In this document: positions 50,985 through 59,412 of the stretch, piece by piece
How the letters are laid out: each line of letters begins with the position of its first letter
Position numbering within the stretch: the stretch's first letter is position 1
From: Aliisedimentitalea scapharcae
GTDB taxonomy: Bacteria > Pseudomonadota > Alphaproteobacteria > Rhodobacterales > Rhodobacteraceae
Assembly: GCF_045277565.1 (NCBI RefSeq)
Contig: NZ_CP123584.1
Coordinates: 1,116,001-1,180,000, forward strand
DNA: 64,000 bases
Reading direction: 5' to 3'
Made by a program: the position numbers and the translations under genes
Notes under the pieces: model-generated
The model's input: the letters and a program-made list of their open reading frames with translations, nothing else
Told to the model about the DNA's origin: nothing
Databases searched by the model: none

Positions 50985-52019
50985 GTGTCCGAGAGTTCCA
51001 ACAGCAAACGCATTGCGCGCATTGTGGAATGTGCCGAAGAGCATTTTGGCAAGGAAGTCGAACGCGTAACAGCACCTGGTGGCGAGGGGAGATCTTCGTT
51101 TCGATTGCATTTTGACGACCGGGACGTGATTGCGACGCTGCGCCCAAATTTTCGCAGAACCCACCTGGAAGCGCATGTTCTGAACAGTTTGAACACATAC
51201 AGTTCGGATTTGCCCCGCGTGTTGGGAGTCGTCGGGGAAATCTTGTTCCAATCCGATGTGGGTCGGCGCCGCTTGAATCAGGAAATCGTGCGTTGCCCGG
51301 CCGGGAGCCAGAAGGACCTGGCGGCAGAGGCGGTGGCCGGGATCTTTCGGATCCACGCGGCGGCGCGCAAGACTGATCTGCACAAAATGATGCCGCATCT
51401 GGGCAATAATGCCGAATGGATCAGCAATCTCGTGGATGCTGTGGATGCATTGCAACCCTATTCCCAGGGGATTTCGGGCGATTATGATCGCGCCGCAGTG
51501 GGAAATGCGATTGCCTACCCTGGCAAACAGTTCGTCAAATGGGATTGCCGGTCCGGCAATGCCGCAATTGGTCAGGATGAACGGCTACGCTGGTTCGATT
51601 TTGAGTATTCCGGTTTGCGTCATGGTGCCGAAGACTTTGCCTGGCTGATTGGGGACGAAGCCTGGCCAATTGCGCCGGACGTTATGGTCGACATCATGAT
51701 TGATGCCTATGATCATGAATGCGGCCATGAAATCTCGGACTATCTGGAATATATGTCGGTTTACCTGACACTTCACGCGGTGCAGCGGTTCAAGCTGATC
51801 GTTAAGGAAGCCAAAAAACGTGGCTGGCTCTCCAAGGAGCGAGTGCGAAAATATGATGATGCGGGGGTCCATCCCGAGTTTGCCGTGCAAATTTGCAAAG
51901 TTGGGCAGTATTTTGCAGCGCAATCTCCGCTCACAGCCCCCTTGTCCCGCAATTTTGAAGGAGCAGCGCGCGCGTTCAAAGAGATCCTGCGCGACGGCTC
52001 TTCGTTGAAGTCGGCCTGA
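50985..52019 (+). CDS. APH/choline-kinase-fold protein with altered catalytic loop
   Basis: A 344-residue protein with phosphotransferase (APH) features: an N-terminal lobe (GEGRSSFRLHF, IATLRPNFRR) and the C-terminal VKWDCRSGNAAIGQDERLRW with FDFEYSGLRHGAEDFAWL. The Brenner motif HGDxHxxN is read here as KWDCRSGN, keeping Asp and Asn but not His, and DFE replaces D-x-D/E. It may phosphorylate a small molecule or be an inactive fold member. GTG 50985 is chosen because AAAGGG lies 6 bases upstream; GTG 50970 is the alternative. It is divergent from the repeat gene and 3 bases from the next gene. Confidence 0.65.
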   Translation: MSESSNSKRIARIVECAEEHFGKEVERVTAPGGEGRSSFRLHFDDRDVIATLRPNFRRTHLEAHVLNSLNTYSSDLPRVLGVVGEILFQSDVGRRRLNQEIVRCPAGSQKDLAAEAVAGIFRIHAAARKTDLHKMMPHLGNNAEWISNLVDAVDALQPYSQGISGDYDRAAVGNAIAYPGKQFVKWDCRSGNAAIGQDERLRWFDFEYSGLRHGAEDFAWLIGDEAWPIAPDVMVDIMIDAYDHECGHEISDYLEYMSVYLTLHAVQRFKLIVKEAKKRGWLSKERVRKYDDAGVHPEFAVQICKVGQYFAAQSPLTAPLSRNFEGAARAFKEILRDGSSLKSA

Positions 52020-52022
52020 ACC

Positions 52023-53258
52023 ATGAATGCAGCGGCAAAAACCCTAATGACAGGCGCAAGCGACGACAGCTTGCGTGTGTTCAGCTTTGATACTTTGGAT
52101 CGGATGAAACGTATTCGCGAGGATTGGCAGCTTCTGGAGCGGCGCGATCCAGAGGCGACGATCTTTTTGTCCTGGCGCTGGATGGCGGCCGCGTTTGCGG
52201 CAAACCCGGGCAGGTGGCGCGTTATCGCCGTGTATCACGCCGGGCGGCTGGTCGCGGTTCTGCCGCTCAAGCTGCGGGTGCATTGGAGCCAGACCCGCGC
52301 CCGCTTGCAAACCGAGATAGAGGCCGGAGGCAAGCTGGTCGGATCGGAATACACGGGATTTTTGTGCGACCCCGAATGGCAGGATCTGGCGCTGCGGGAA
52401 ATGGCGCAGCATGTTCAGACAATGCCCTGGTCTGAACTGTCGATCCGTTACGTGGAATCCCAGGACCGTGCCAGCACGTTCATGGCGGCGTTCCCCAGAG
52501 CCGCATTCAGCACCCGGTGGCGAGAATACAAGATCAACCAAGGCCAGATTGATAACTTGCTGTGCCCGCGAATTGATCTGCCGCCGACACATAATCTGTT
52601 TCTGGCGATGTTAAAAAGAAACACACGACGGCAAATCCGATTGGCCACCAAAAGGGGGCTGGAGACGGGCGAAATGCGTGTCACCTGGCCCGAGGGCGGA
52701 GAGTTGAAAGAGGCGATCCGCATATTGTTGCGGTTGTGGATGCAGCAGTGGGAACCGTCAAAAGGACGAGAGGCTGCATTTGTGACATCGCGCAACTATC
52801 TGCATGGTTTGGGAACTGCCTATCGGATGGGGACCTTGCGTATGCCGGTGCTGTGGAAGGGCGACCGTCCGATCGCGACATTGGGCAATGTTCTGGACCC
52901 GGCGCGCAAACGGATGCACGTGTTGGTCACAGGGCGGGATGTCACGCTCGAAGACAATTTTGTCGGACTTCTGCTGCATTCCGAGAATATCAGGTGGGCC
53001 ATCGAAAACGGGATCAAAGTCTATGATTTTGGCCATGGGAACGAGCCGTACAAACATCGCTTTGCCGCCCAGGATGTGCCGGTGCATTTCTTGTCTGTTC
53101 GCCGCCGGGATGTTGCGCAGGTGACGGACACTTTGGACCCGGCCTGTGTGCCGATGGGGCTGGAACGTGTGGTTGCCTATCTGGAAAATGACAAGATCGA
53201 ACGCGGCCTGGAGATCAGTCGGCAACTGGCCGAAGTCGCCCAGAAACGGGGCAGGTGA
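52023..53258 (+). CDS. FemAB/CelD-type GNAT acyltransferase
   Basis: A 411-residue protein of the GNAT-like BcsL/CelD/FemAB group: FLSWRWMAAAFAANPGRWRV near residue 50, then LFLAMLKRNTRRQIRLATKRG and AIENGIKVYDFGHGNEPYKH, which together are the typical features of this family (F-LSW and D-F-x-x-G-x-E-x-Y-K motifs). Relatives add amino acids or acyl groups to peptidoglycan, polysaccharide or proteins. It is 3 bases after the kinase-like gene, so the two form an operon divergent from the repeat protein. Confidence 0.8.
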   Translation: MNAAAKTLMTGASDDSLRVFSFDTLDRMKRIREDWQLLERRDPEATIFLSWRWMAAAFAANPGRWRVIAVYHAGRLVAVLPLKLRVHWSQTRARLQTEIEAGGKLVGSEYTGFLCDPEWQDLALREMAQHVQTMPWSELSIRYVESQDRASTFMAAFPRAAFSTRWREYKINQGQIDNLLCPRIDLPPTHNLFLAMLKRNTRRQIRLATKRGLETGEMRVTWPEGGELKEAIRILLRLWMQQWEPSKGREAAFVTSRNYLHGLGTAYRMGTLRMPVLWKGDRPIATLGNVLDPARKRMHVLVTGRDVTLEDNFVGLLLHSENIRWAIENGIKVYDFGHGNEPYKHRFAAQDVPVHFLSVRRRDVAQVTDTLDPACVPMGLERVVAYLENDKIERGLEISRQLAEVAQKRGR

Positions 53259-53282
53259 CACGTTGGCCGACTGACATGAGCG

Positions 53283-54425
53283 TCACAATCCCATCTGGCG
53301 GACGGCCAGATCACGCATGATCTCTTCGGAGCCGCCGCCAATGGCCATGACTTTTACTTCGCGATAGATCCGTTCGATCCGGTTGCCCCGCAAATAACCA
53401 GCACCACCCAGGATCTGCATCGCCTCGGAGGCGCAGAATTCGCAGGCCTTGGAGGTGAAGAATTTGGCTTTGCAGATTTCGGCCACGGGCATGGGCCCCG
53501 TGTTCACCTTCCAGCAGATCATGTTCAGCCAGGCTTCGACCGCGTCGATGCGGGCCGAGATCTCGGCGATCTTGTGGCGGATGACCTGATGTCGGATCAG
53601 GGGCTTGCCAAAGGTTTCGCGCTCCTGCGCCCAGGCAATGCTGTCTTCGAGACAGGTTTTCATCATCCCCAACATTCCGGCGATCAACCCAACCCGCTCC
53701 AGATTGAAATTTTCCATGATGGCTAGAAACCCGTTGTTTTCTGCGCCCATCATATTGGTGGCGGGCACCCGCATGTCGTCAAAGAACAGCGTCGCCTGAT
53801 CCGAACACCACCAACCCATCTTGCGGGGCAGGGCGCTGCGCGAGAACCCGATCGTGTCCGATTCGACAAAGAACAGCGAAATACCGGTCAAACCGTCGCC
53901 CCCGGTGCGCGCGGCAACGACAAAGTAATCCGACGTCATGCCACCAGTGATAAAGGTCTTGGAGCCGTTCAGAACCCAATGGTTGCCGTCGCGGTGCGCC
54001 CGTGTCGTCAGATTGGCCACATCCGACCCCCCGCCCGGTTCGGTCACGCCCAGGCTGGATCCTTTGCGGCCTGCGATAATGTCGGGCAGAACCCGGTCCT
54101 GGATATCGGAATTGGCCAGCCGGGCAATGGGCTCGATCGAGATCATCCGCCCGTTGATTGCCGCGGCGACCCCGCCGGCCCCACAGCGGGCCAACTCTTC
54201 GCTGTAGGTTGCGCGCATGAAACAATCATCGAACCCCAGTCCCCCATGTTTTTCGTCTATGCCGAACCCCCAGATCCCCAACGCGCCCGCCTTTTGATGG
54301 AGCGCCCAGGGGACCGCGCCTGCTTCGTCCCAGGTATCGCAATGGGGGGTAATCTCCTGCGCGACAAAGCTTTGCATGGTGTCGCGAAAGGCCGAGCGTT
54401 CCGGTGTGTCAAAGGGCGAGGTCAT
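53283..54425 (-). CDS. Acyl-CoA dehydrogenase
   Basis: A 380-residue FAD enzyme. VTEPGGGSDVANLTT and KTFITGGMTSDYFVV bind FAD, RETFGKPLIRHQVIRHKIAE the middle, and QILGGAGYLRGNRIERIYREVK the active-site end. It oxidises an acyl-CoA to the 2-enoyl form. It is shorter than methylsuccinyl-CoA dehydrogenase, so it is not the missing ethylmalonyl-CoA pathway step by length. It overlaps the TetR stop by 4 bases and is probably controlled by that regulator. Confidence 0.9.
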   Translation of the reverse strand: MTSPFDTPERSAFRDTMQSFVAQEITPHCDTWDEAGAVPWALHQKAGALGIWGFGIDEKHGGLGFDDCFMRATYSEELARCGAGGVAAAINGRMISIEPIARLANSDIQDRVLPDIIAGRKGSSLGVTEPGGGSDVANLTTRAHRDGNHWVLNGSKTFITGGMTSDYFVVAARTGGDGLTGISLFFVESDTIGFSRSALPRKMGWWCSDQATLFFDDMRVPATNMMGAENNGFLAIMENFNLERVGLIAGMLGMMKTCLEDSIAWAQERETFGKPLIRHQVIRHKIAEISARIDAVEAWLNMICWKVNTGPMPVAEICKAKFFTSKACEFCASEAMQILGGAGYLRGNRIERIYREVKVMAIGGGSEEIMRDLAVRQMGL

Positions 54426-55075
54426 CCGGTTTCCTTTTGTTTGGCCAGCAAATGCGGTGCCATGATCCGGGCAAAGCGGTGCACCATCTTGTTGATCACG
54501 GTCGGGTCGGCTTCGTATGGGGCATGTGTATGCAGCCCGCGCATGAAACTGCGGCAGATCGACCACAACAGCGTCAGGTCTTCGGCCTCGCCCGTCGCCG
54601 CCTTGTACAGGTGGGCGATGTTGCGGTTGAAGTCGGTGTTATAGGCCTGCAACGCCGGGGTGATCCGCTGACGTAGAGCATCATCGGTGCGCGACGCGAC
54701 CAGGATCTCCATCAGCGCACGCCCCGGGCGGGTGTTGATGACTTCGGACCAAAGACGGAGCAGGTCGTCGGAAATGTCCTGATCCGGGCCTTGGTGGTGG
54801 ATCAGCCCAAGGTCTCCAGTCTCAGTCTCAGGTCCACGCACCGGAGCCAACAGGCGCTCAAGGGTCTGCGCCATCATCTCTTCCTTTGATGGGAAATGAT
54901 GCGTCAATGCCCCGCGCGACACCTGCGCCTGGGATTGCACGCGATTGATCGAGGTTTCGGAATACCCGACTTCGTCCAGGCATTGCACCACAGCCGAAAA
55001 GATCCGCCCGCGCGTGCGCGCAGTGCGGTCGGGATTGGCGGTGCGTGTGACGTTGGGTTCGGCTCGGGTTTTCAT
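54422..55075 (-). CDS. TetR-family transcriptional regulator
   Basis: A 217-residue protein. The N-terminal helix-turn-helix spans about residues 20-65 (GRIFSAVVQCLDEVGYSETS, then VSRGALTHHFPSKEEMM). The C-terminal ligand domain is less conserved. It co-transcribes the acyl-CoA dehydrogenase and faces the TIGR03084 gene, with a palindrome between, so it likely represses both on absence of an acyl-CoA-type inducer. Confidence 0.88.
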   Translation of the reverse strand: MKTRAEPNVTRTANPDRTARTRGRIFSAVVQCLDEVGYSETSINRVQSQAQVSRGALTHHFPSKEEMMAQTLERLLAPVRGPETETGDLGLIHHQGPDQDISDDLLRLWSEVINTRPGRALMEILVASRTDDALRQRITPALQAYNTDFNRNIAHLYKAATGEAEDLTLLWSICRSFMRGLHTHAPYEADPTVINKMVHRFARIMAPHLLAKQKETG

Positions 55076-55105
55076 TTGCGTACGCCTATTCTTTGAATCA
55101 GATAT

Positions 55106-55130
55106 AAAACAGAACGATCAGTCTGTTCAA
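55106..55130. promoter_or_regulatory. TetR operator between the regulator and TIGR03084 gene
   Basis: AACAGA-ACGATCAG-TCTGTT (55108-55127) is a perfect 6-bp-arm inverted repeat with an inner GATC centre, placed 31 bases upstream of the regulator and 50 bases upstream of the divergent gene. Typical of TetR operators in acyl-CoA gene clusters. Confidence 0.6.
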
Positions 55131-55176
55131 TCACTCAGACGCAGCGGAACGACCACCGTCAAACCAGGAGACGCAA

Positions 55177-55974
55177 ATGCAACAAGCCGAAGATTTCCGT
55201 GCCGAAAGCCGGGCCCTGGCGGCGATTCTGAACCCTCTGTCTGCGGATGACCTGCGCCAGCCGACCCTGTTCAAAGGGTGGACCATCGAGGATGTCCTGG
55301 GTCATTTGCATCTGTTCAATGTCGCGGCCGAAACATCGTTGTCCGGTGCCAAAGCATTTGATGTCTTCATCGCGCCGATTGTTCGGGACATGCAGGCGGG
55401 CAAGACGATTCTGGAATGTCAGTTTCCCTGGCTGGGTGGTCTGGACGGGCGTGATCTGTTTGACGCCTGGATGGCCGGAGCGGAAAGCTGCGCGGATGCA
55501 TTCGCCAAGGTAAATCCCAAAGAGCGGGTGAAATGGGTGGGGCCGGACATGAGCGCGCTCAGCTCGATCACGGCGCGCCAGATGGAAACCTGGTCGCACG
55601 GACAGGAAGTCTTTGACGTGTTGGGGCTGGATCGCTCCGAACAGGACCGGATCCGAAATATCTGTCATCTGGGTGTATCGACCTTTGGCTGGACCTTTAT
55701 CAACCGCAAGGAGCCGGTGCCCGATCCCGTTCCATATGTGCGCCTGACCGGGCCATCGGGCGCGGTGTGGGAATGGAATACCCCGCAGTCGGACAATGCG
55801 GTTGTCGGATCTGCTGTGGCGTTTGCCCAGGTGGTCACCCAAGTGCGCAGTATTCAGGACACCGAATTGCGGACCACGGGCGCAGTCGCTGAACACTGGA
55901 TGTCAGTTGCACAGTGTTTTGCCGGCCCTCCGGTCACCCCTCCGGCCAAGGGCGCGCGCCACAAGGCCGGATGA
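55177..55974 (+). CDS. TIGR03084 family protein (DinB/maleylpyruvate-isomerase-like)
   Basis: A 265-residue protein: QQAEDFRAESRALAAILNPL at the start, LFKGWTIEDVLGHLHLFN with its metal-binding His, and ITARQMETWSHGQEVFDVLG with a second His-containing motif. This is the pattern of TIGR03084 proteins, related to mycothiol-dependent isomerases and DinB domains. Substrate unknown. Divergent from the TetR/acyl-CoA dehydrogenase pair and probably in one regulon with them. Confidence 0.82.
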   Translation: MQQAEDFRAESRALAAILNPLSADDLRQPTLFKGWTIEDVLGHLHLFNVAAETSLSGAKAFDVFIAPIVRDMQAGKTILECQFPWLGGLDGRDLFDAWMAGAESCADAFAKVNPKERVKWVGPDMSALSSITARQMETWSHGQEVFDVLGLDRSEQDRIRNICHLGVSTFGWTFINRKEPVPDPVPYVRLTGPSGAVWEWNTPQSDNAVVGSAVAFAQVVTQVRSIQDTELRTTGAVAEHWMSVAQCFAGPPVTPPAKGARHKAG

Positions 55975-55975
55975 C

Positions 55976-56845
55976 TCAGGTGCCCAAACGGCGCCACGCA
56001 GCGGTCAACCCGGCCAATGTCATGCGTTGGGCATCTGCAATGGTCGCGGCCACCCCCTGTTGGCCTAATGCGGCGGCATAAGGCGCGCTTTGGGTGTCAT
56101 CGCCGATGACGGCCAGATTCTGGCCCAGCCAATAGGGCCGCGCGGCGGCCAGCTCGGCCCCGATCAGAAGCCCCATCAACCGGGCATGTGAGTGCGCCGG
56201 CGCAGGAGCATTCAGGGCCATGTCCGCCTGAACTTCGGCCATCCGCGCGGCCAGCCGCTCGGGCTTGGACATTGCATCCGATACGGCGTCGGCCAGGGTG
56301 TCACGATCCCAGTCAGCGTCAGAAAACGCCGCTTCCAGCCCGGGCAGTTCAGCCATCGCACCAAGCGTCGACAGAGTTAGGAAACTTTGAAAGCTGACAA
56401 CTTCTCCGGCGCTGATCTGGGCCCAGTGGGTCTGTGCACCGGGAAGGCAGATCACCCCATCCCAATCCGTGTTGAGCGACAGGAAACCGGCGACGCGGAT
56501 CGCTGCATTGTGCATGATCGCGCAGGGCGCGCTTTGGCTCAGCCCCGGGAGCGCATGTAAAACAATCCGTGTGTGCCGATCCGTATCGGTTCGGGGTCGC
56601 AGATCCAAAGGTTTGCATGGCACCTGGATAGGCCGAATTTCGGTATCGCCGCTCAGGACGACTGGCAGGGGGGCTGGCGTCAGCCAGCTGGAGGTCAGCG
56701 ATACCAGATCTGCGACCACACCGGCAGGCCCCGACGGGCAGGACAACATTTGCAATGGATCGCCACCCTGCATGGGCCAGGCTCTGAGCTGGCACCCATC
56801 AAAGGAGGCGGCAATCCAATCGGCCCGAAATGTGTCTTGGCTCAT
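55976..56845 (-). CDS. dgoK: 2-dehydro-3-deoxygalactonokinase family protein
   Basis: A 289-residue protein. ADWIAASFDGCQLRAWPMQG at the start, WDGVICLPGAQTHWAQISAG and VVSFQSFLTLSTLGAM match DgoK, with AVIGDDTQSAPYAAAL near the end. DgoK phosphorylates 2-dehydro-3-deoxygalactonate in galactonate breakdown. The N-terminal phosphate-binding loop is weakly kept (ADWIAAS rather than DWGTT), so activity is uncertain. It meets the TIGR03084 gene tail to tail. No DgoA or galactonate gene is nearby. Confidence 0.78.
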   Translation of the reverse strand: MSQDTFRADWIAASFDGCQLRAWPMQGGDPLQMLSCPSGPAGVVADLVSLTSSWLTPAPLPVVLSGDTEIRPIQVPCKPLDLRPRTDTDRHTRIVLHALPGLSQSAPCAIMHNAAIRVAGFLSLNTDWDGVICLPGAQTHWAQISAGEVVSFQSFLTLSTLGAMAELPGLEAAFSDADWDRDTLADAVSDAMSKPERLAARMAEVQADMALNAPAPAHSHARLMGLLIGAELAAARPYWLGQNLAVIGDDTQSAPYAAALGQQGVAATIADAQRMTLAGLTAAWRRLGT

Positions 56846-57459
56846 GTGAGTTTCCCTTTTGGCAGAGCTTTCCCGTGCCCCGTTCTATGGCTCGCCCGGT
56901 GCGAGGGCAATTGCGTGATTCCGCCCGTTGACCGGTGCTGTTCCTTGCTCCGGGGTGCCCAATTTTGACGACTTTGCCAAAATTCACGGGTGTTGGTGTG
57001 AGGGATGTCCCACAATTTCACGCGGATTGTGTCCATTTTCTGCCTGCCTTCCAGCTCTGTGGCAGACGCGACTCAGCATCGGTGACAGCTGATTCTGTGT
57101 CGGGTTCGTTTAAAATACAGGAACAATACGTGTATAAATCTTTGAATGTTTCGTTAACCATCTCGTATAAAGGGAAGAAAACAAGGATATTCCCACTGGA
57201 AACAAACTGTTTCTGTGCAATTTCTTATAAATGCTCCGGGGACTGATAAATTCAACTTAGGCAATTTTGGGGCGGAAACCCGGCTCAAATGCGCAGGGAT
57301 CAAAATTTCGGACACATGGGGGTGTCGTTCGGGAATTGGCCCAAAAGTTCGAATGTCGCGTTTCCAGTCCGCTTTTGCACTCTGGGGGCATTTTGGTTTT
57401 CTTGTCGTGCCGAAAGGCATCTCTCCAGTCGGGTAACCGGCTGCTGCTTGGGGAGCGTC
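56846..57459. other. Gene-free leader of the exopolysaccharide locus
   Basis: 614 bases with no supported gene. The part from 57090 to 57260 is notably AT-rich for this genome and likely holds the promoter. TTAACCAT (57154-57161) is a CtrA-type half-site. A reading frame in phase with the sugar transferase extends to 57289 but has no RBS there. Confidence 0.6.
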
Positions 57460-58269
57460 ATGAGTAGTTTGATTCGCACGAATGCTGTTGTGTGGGCTGC
57501 CGGGTTGAAACGCGATGGCGCGCGCCGGATCAGTGCATCGCTGACCATGTTCCTGCCCTTGCATAGGCGGGAGTTGTCGTTGGAAGCAGCCAATATCAAT
57601 GGTTCTGTCCCCCTGTACAATCCGGGTGAGCCCGAGCCGGGATCGACAATCGGCAACCACGGGATCTATGCCCAGCATGGCAAACGCATGTTGGACCTGG
57701 TGCTCATCCTTCTGGCGCTGCCAGCAGTGTTGTTGGTCACCGGATTGTGTGCGCTGGCGTTGTGGATCGAAGGGGGGCAGCCCTTCTATCGACAGGACCG
57801 GTTGGGGCGCGATGGGAAACGGTTCAAGATCTTCAAATTGCGGACCATGGTACGGGACGCTGATGCCAAACTGGCAGACTTGCTGGCCAAGGATCCGGAA
57901 TTGCGCCGTGAATGGGAAACGACCCAAAAGCTGAAAACTGACCCGCGGATCACCCGAATTGGCGGTTTGCTGCGCCGGACATCTTTGGATGAATTGCCAC
58001 AATTGTGGAATGTTGTGCGCGGTGAAATGAGCCTGGTTGGGCCACGCCCCATGCTGCCGGAACAGCTGCCGTTGTATGGCAACCATGCCTATTATTATGA
58101 TCTTGAACCCGGAATCACCGGAATCTGGCAGGTGTCGGCCCGAAATGAGAGCTGTTTTGCCCATCGGTTCGAAACCGACGCGCAATACCACCGAGATCTG
58201 TCGCTGTCGTTGGACATAAAGCTATTGTGCAAGACAGTCAGCGTTGTGCTCCGGGGGACCGGATATTGA
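57460..58269 (+). CDS. Undecaprenyl-phosphate sugar phosphotransferase (ExoY/WcaJ type)
   Basis: A 269-residue protein. A single transmembrane hairpin (KRMLDLVLILLALPAVLLV) is followed by QDRLGRDGKRFKIFKLRTM and TSLDELPQLWNVVRGEMSLV with GPRPMLPEQ, the bacterial sugar transferase signature. It starts exopolysaccharide assembly by moving sugar-1-phosphate to undecaprenyl phosphate. GGGAG at 57451-57455 sets ATG 57460. It precedes the ATPase and Wzz genes. Confidence 0.92.
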   Translation: MSSLIRTNAVVWAAGLKRDGARRISASLTMFLPLHRRELSLEAANINGSVPLYNPGEPEPGSTIGNHGIYAQHGKRMLDLVLILLALPAVLLVTGLCALALWIEGGQPFYRQDRLGRDGKRFKIFKLRTMVRDADAKLADLLAKDPELRREWETTQKLKTDPRITRIGGLLRRTSLDELPQLWNVVRGEMSLVGPRPMLPEQLPLYGNHAYYYDLEPGITGIWQVSARNESCFAHRFETDAQYHRDLSLSLDIKLLCKTVSVVLRGTGY

Positions 58270-58372
58270 GAAACCGGATATTGAGAAAGAAGAGCGGATC
58301 AATTCCCGTTCAAACAATGGTTTGTGTGCGCCTGGGGGCTGGCCATGCTAGAATATGCAAAGGATGCTGGCG

Positions 58373-59284
58373 ATGAGAGATTTCGAATCTAGCGATCTGG
58401 AAGACTATTTTGCTGAGGCAGCCCATCTGGAAGACACGGAGGCCATGACAGAACAAGGTTTCAAACGGTTTCGACGCAAGAACCGCCCCCGTCCCATGCC
58501 GGACGCGCGGGTGAGCAAGGATATTCGGGACCCCCAGGCCAACCTTAGCCCTGTTGTAGACGAGGAACCTGAATTCAGGATCCAGTTGCCTGCCCCGACT
58601 CCGGAACCTTGGGAGCTGTTGCGGCAGGTGCCTTTGGGGGTGCGTCGCCATATTTTGCGCCGGTCATCGCTGATCAGCTTTTTCCGGGAGGATCCCGCTG
58701 CAAAACAGTTTGATCTGCTGCGTACCAGGTTGTTGAAAACGCTCAAGGAACGCGGCTGGAGCCGGGTCGCCGTGGTGTCGCCAACCAGCGGATGCGGGAC
58801 CACATTTGCTGCGACCAATCTGGCACTCAGCCTGTCGCGTGTTCGTGAAATTCGGACTGTTCTGATGGATCTGAACCAGCGCGATCCCGGTATCGGTGAC
58901 GCCCTGGATATTCAGGCGTTGGGGGACATGCCCGGTTTCTTGATGGGCGAGGTGCCGTTGCAGCATCATCTGGTGCGGTGCAGTGAAACACTGGCCGTCG
59001 GTATTGCTGGCGCAGCGGATCGAAATGCTGCGGAAATTCTGCATGATCCGCAGACAGCCGAAACGCTGGACCATATGCGCGACGCGCTAAAGGCCGATGT
59101 CGTCCTGTACGATTTGCCCCCCTTGTTGGAGCACGACGATCTGATGGCGTTTCTGCCGCAGGTGGACGGTGTTTTGCTGGTTGCGGATGGTCAGACAACC
59201 ACTGCGGCTGATCTGGAAGCGTGCGAGAGAGTGCTGGACAACCAGACACAATTGCTGGGTGTCCTGCTCAATCGGGGACGTTGA
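58373..59284 (+). CDS. CpsD/ExoP-like ATPase with altered P-loop
   Basis: A 303-residue protein of the BY-kinase type. The N-terminal 100 residues are charged and low in structure. The P-loop segment is VVSPTSGCGTTFAATNLALS: GCGTT replaces GxGK(S/T), so the Walker A lysine is missing. The Walker A' motif TVLMDLNQRDPG and Walker B VVLYDLPPLLEHDD are kept. It lacks a C-terminal tyrosine cluster. It probably partners with the Wzz-like protein downstream as a co-polymerase regulator. ATG 58373 follows AAGG at 58360-58363; upstream ATGs are too close to it. Confidence 0.8.
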   Translation: MRDFESSDLEDYFAEAAHLEDTEAMTEQGFKRFRRKNRPRPMPDARVSKDIRDPQANLSPVVDEEPEFRIQLPAPTPEPWELLRQVPLGVRRHILRRSSLISFFREDPAAKQFDLLRTRLLKTLKERGWSRVAVVSPTSGCGTTFAATNLALSLSRVREIRTVLMDLNQRDPGIGDALDIQALGDMPGFLMGEVPLQHHLVRCSETLAVGIAGAADRNAAEILHDPQTAETLDHMRDALKADVVLYDLPPLLEHDDLMAFLPQVDGVLLVADGQTTTAADLEACERVLDNQTQLLGVLLNRGR

Positions 59285-59412
59285 CGGGTTGATTGGGCAC
59301 GATCTCTTTCCCATGTTCTCCTTGCATATGTCATAGTTTTGCCGGGATGCTGTGGTGAAACCCAAGACGTACCTGGGGCATGTTGTGCATCCGGGATGTA
59401 GGAAAGAGCAGT

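Noticed and set aside
53283..54425. Methylsuccinyl-CoA dehydrogenase (mcd) of the ethylmalonyl-CoA pathway
   Set aside because: The protein is about 380 residues, clearly shorter than Mcd, and lies with a TetR regulator and a TIGR03084 gene and not with ecm or ccr.
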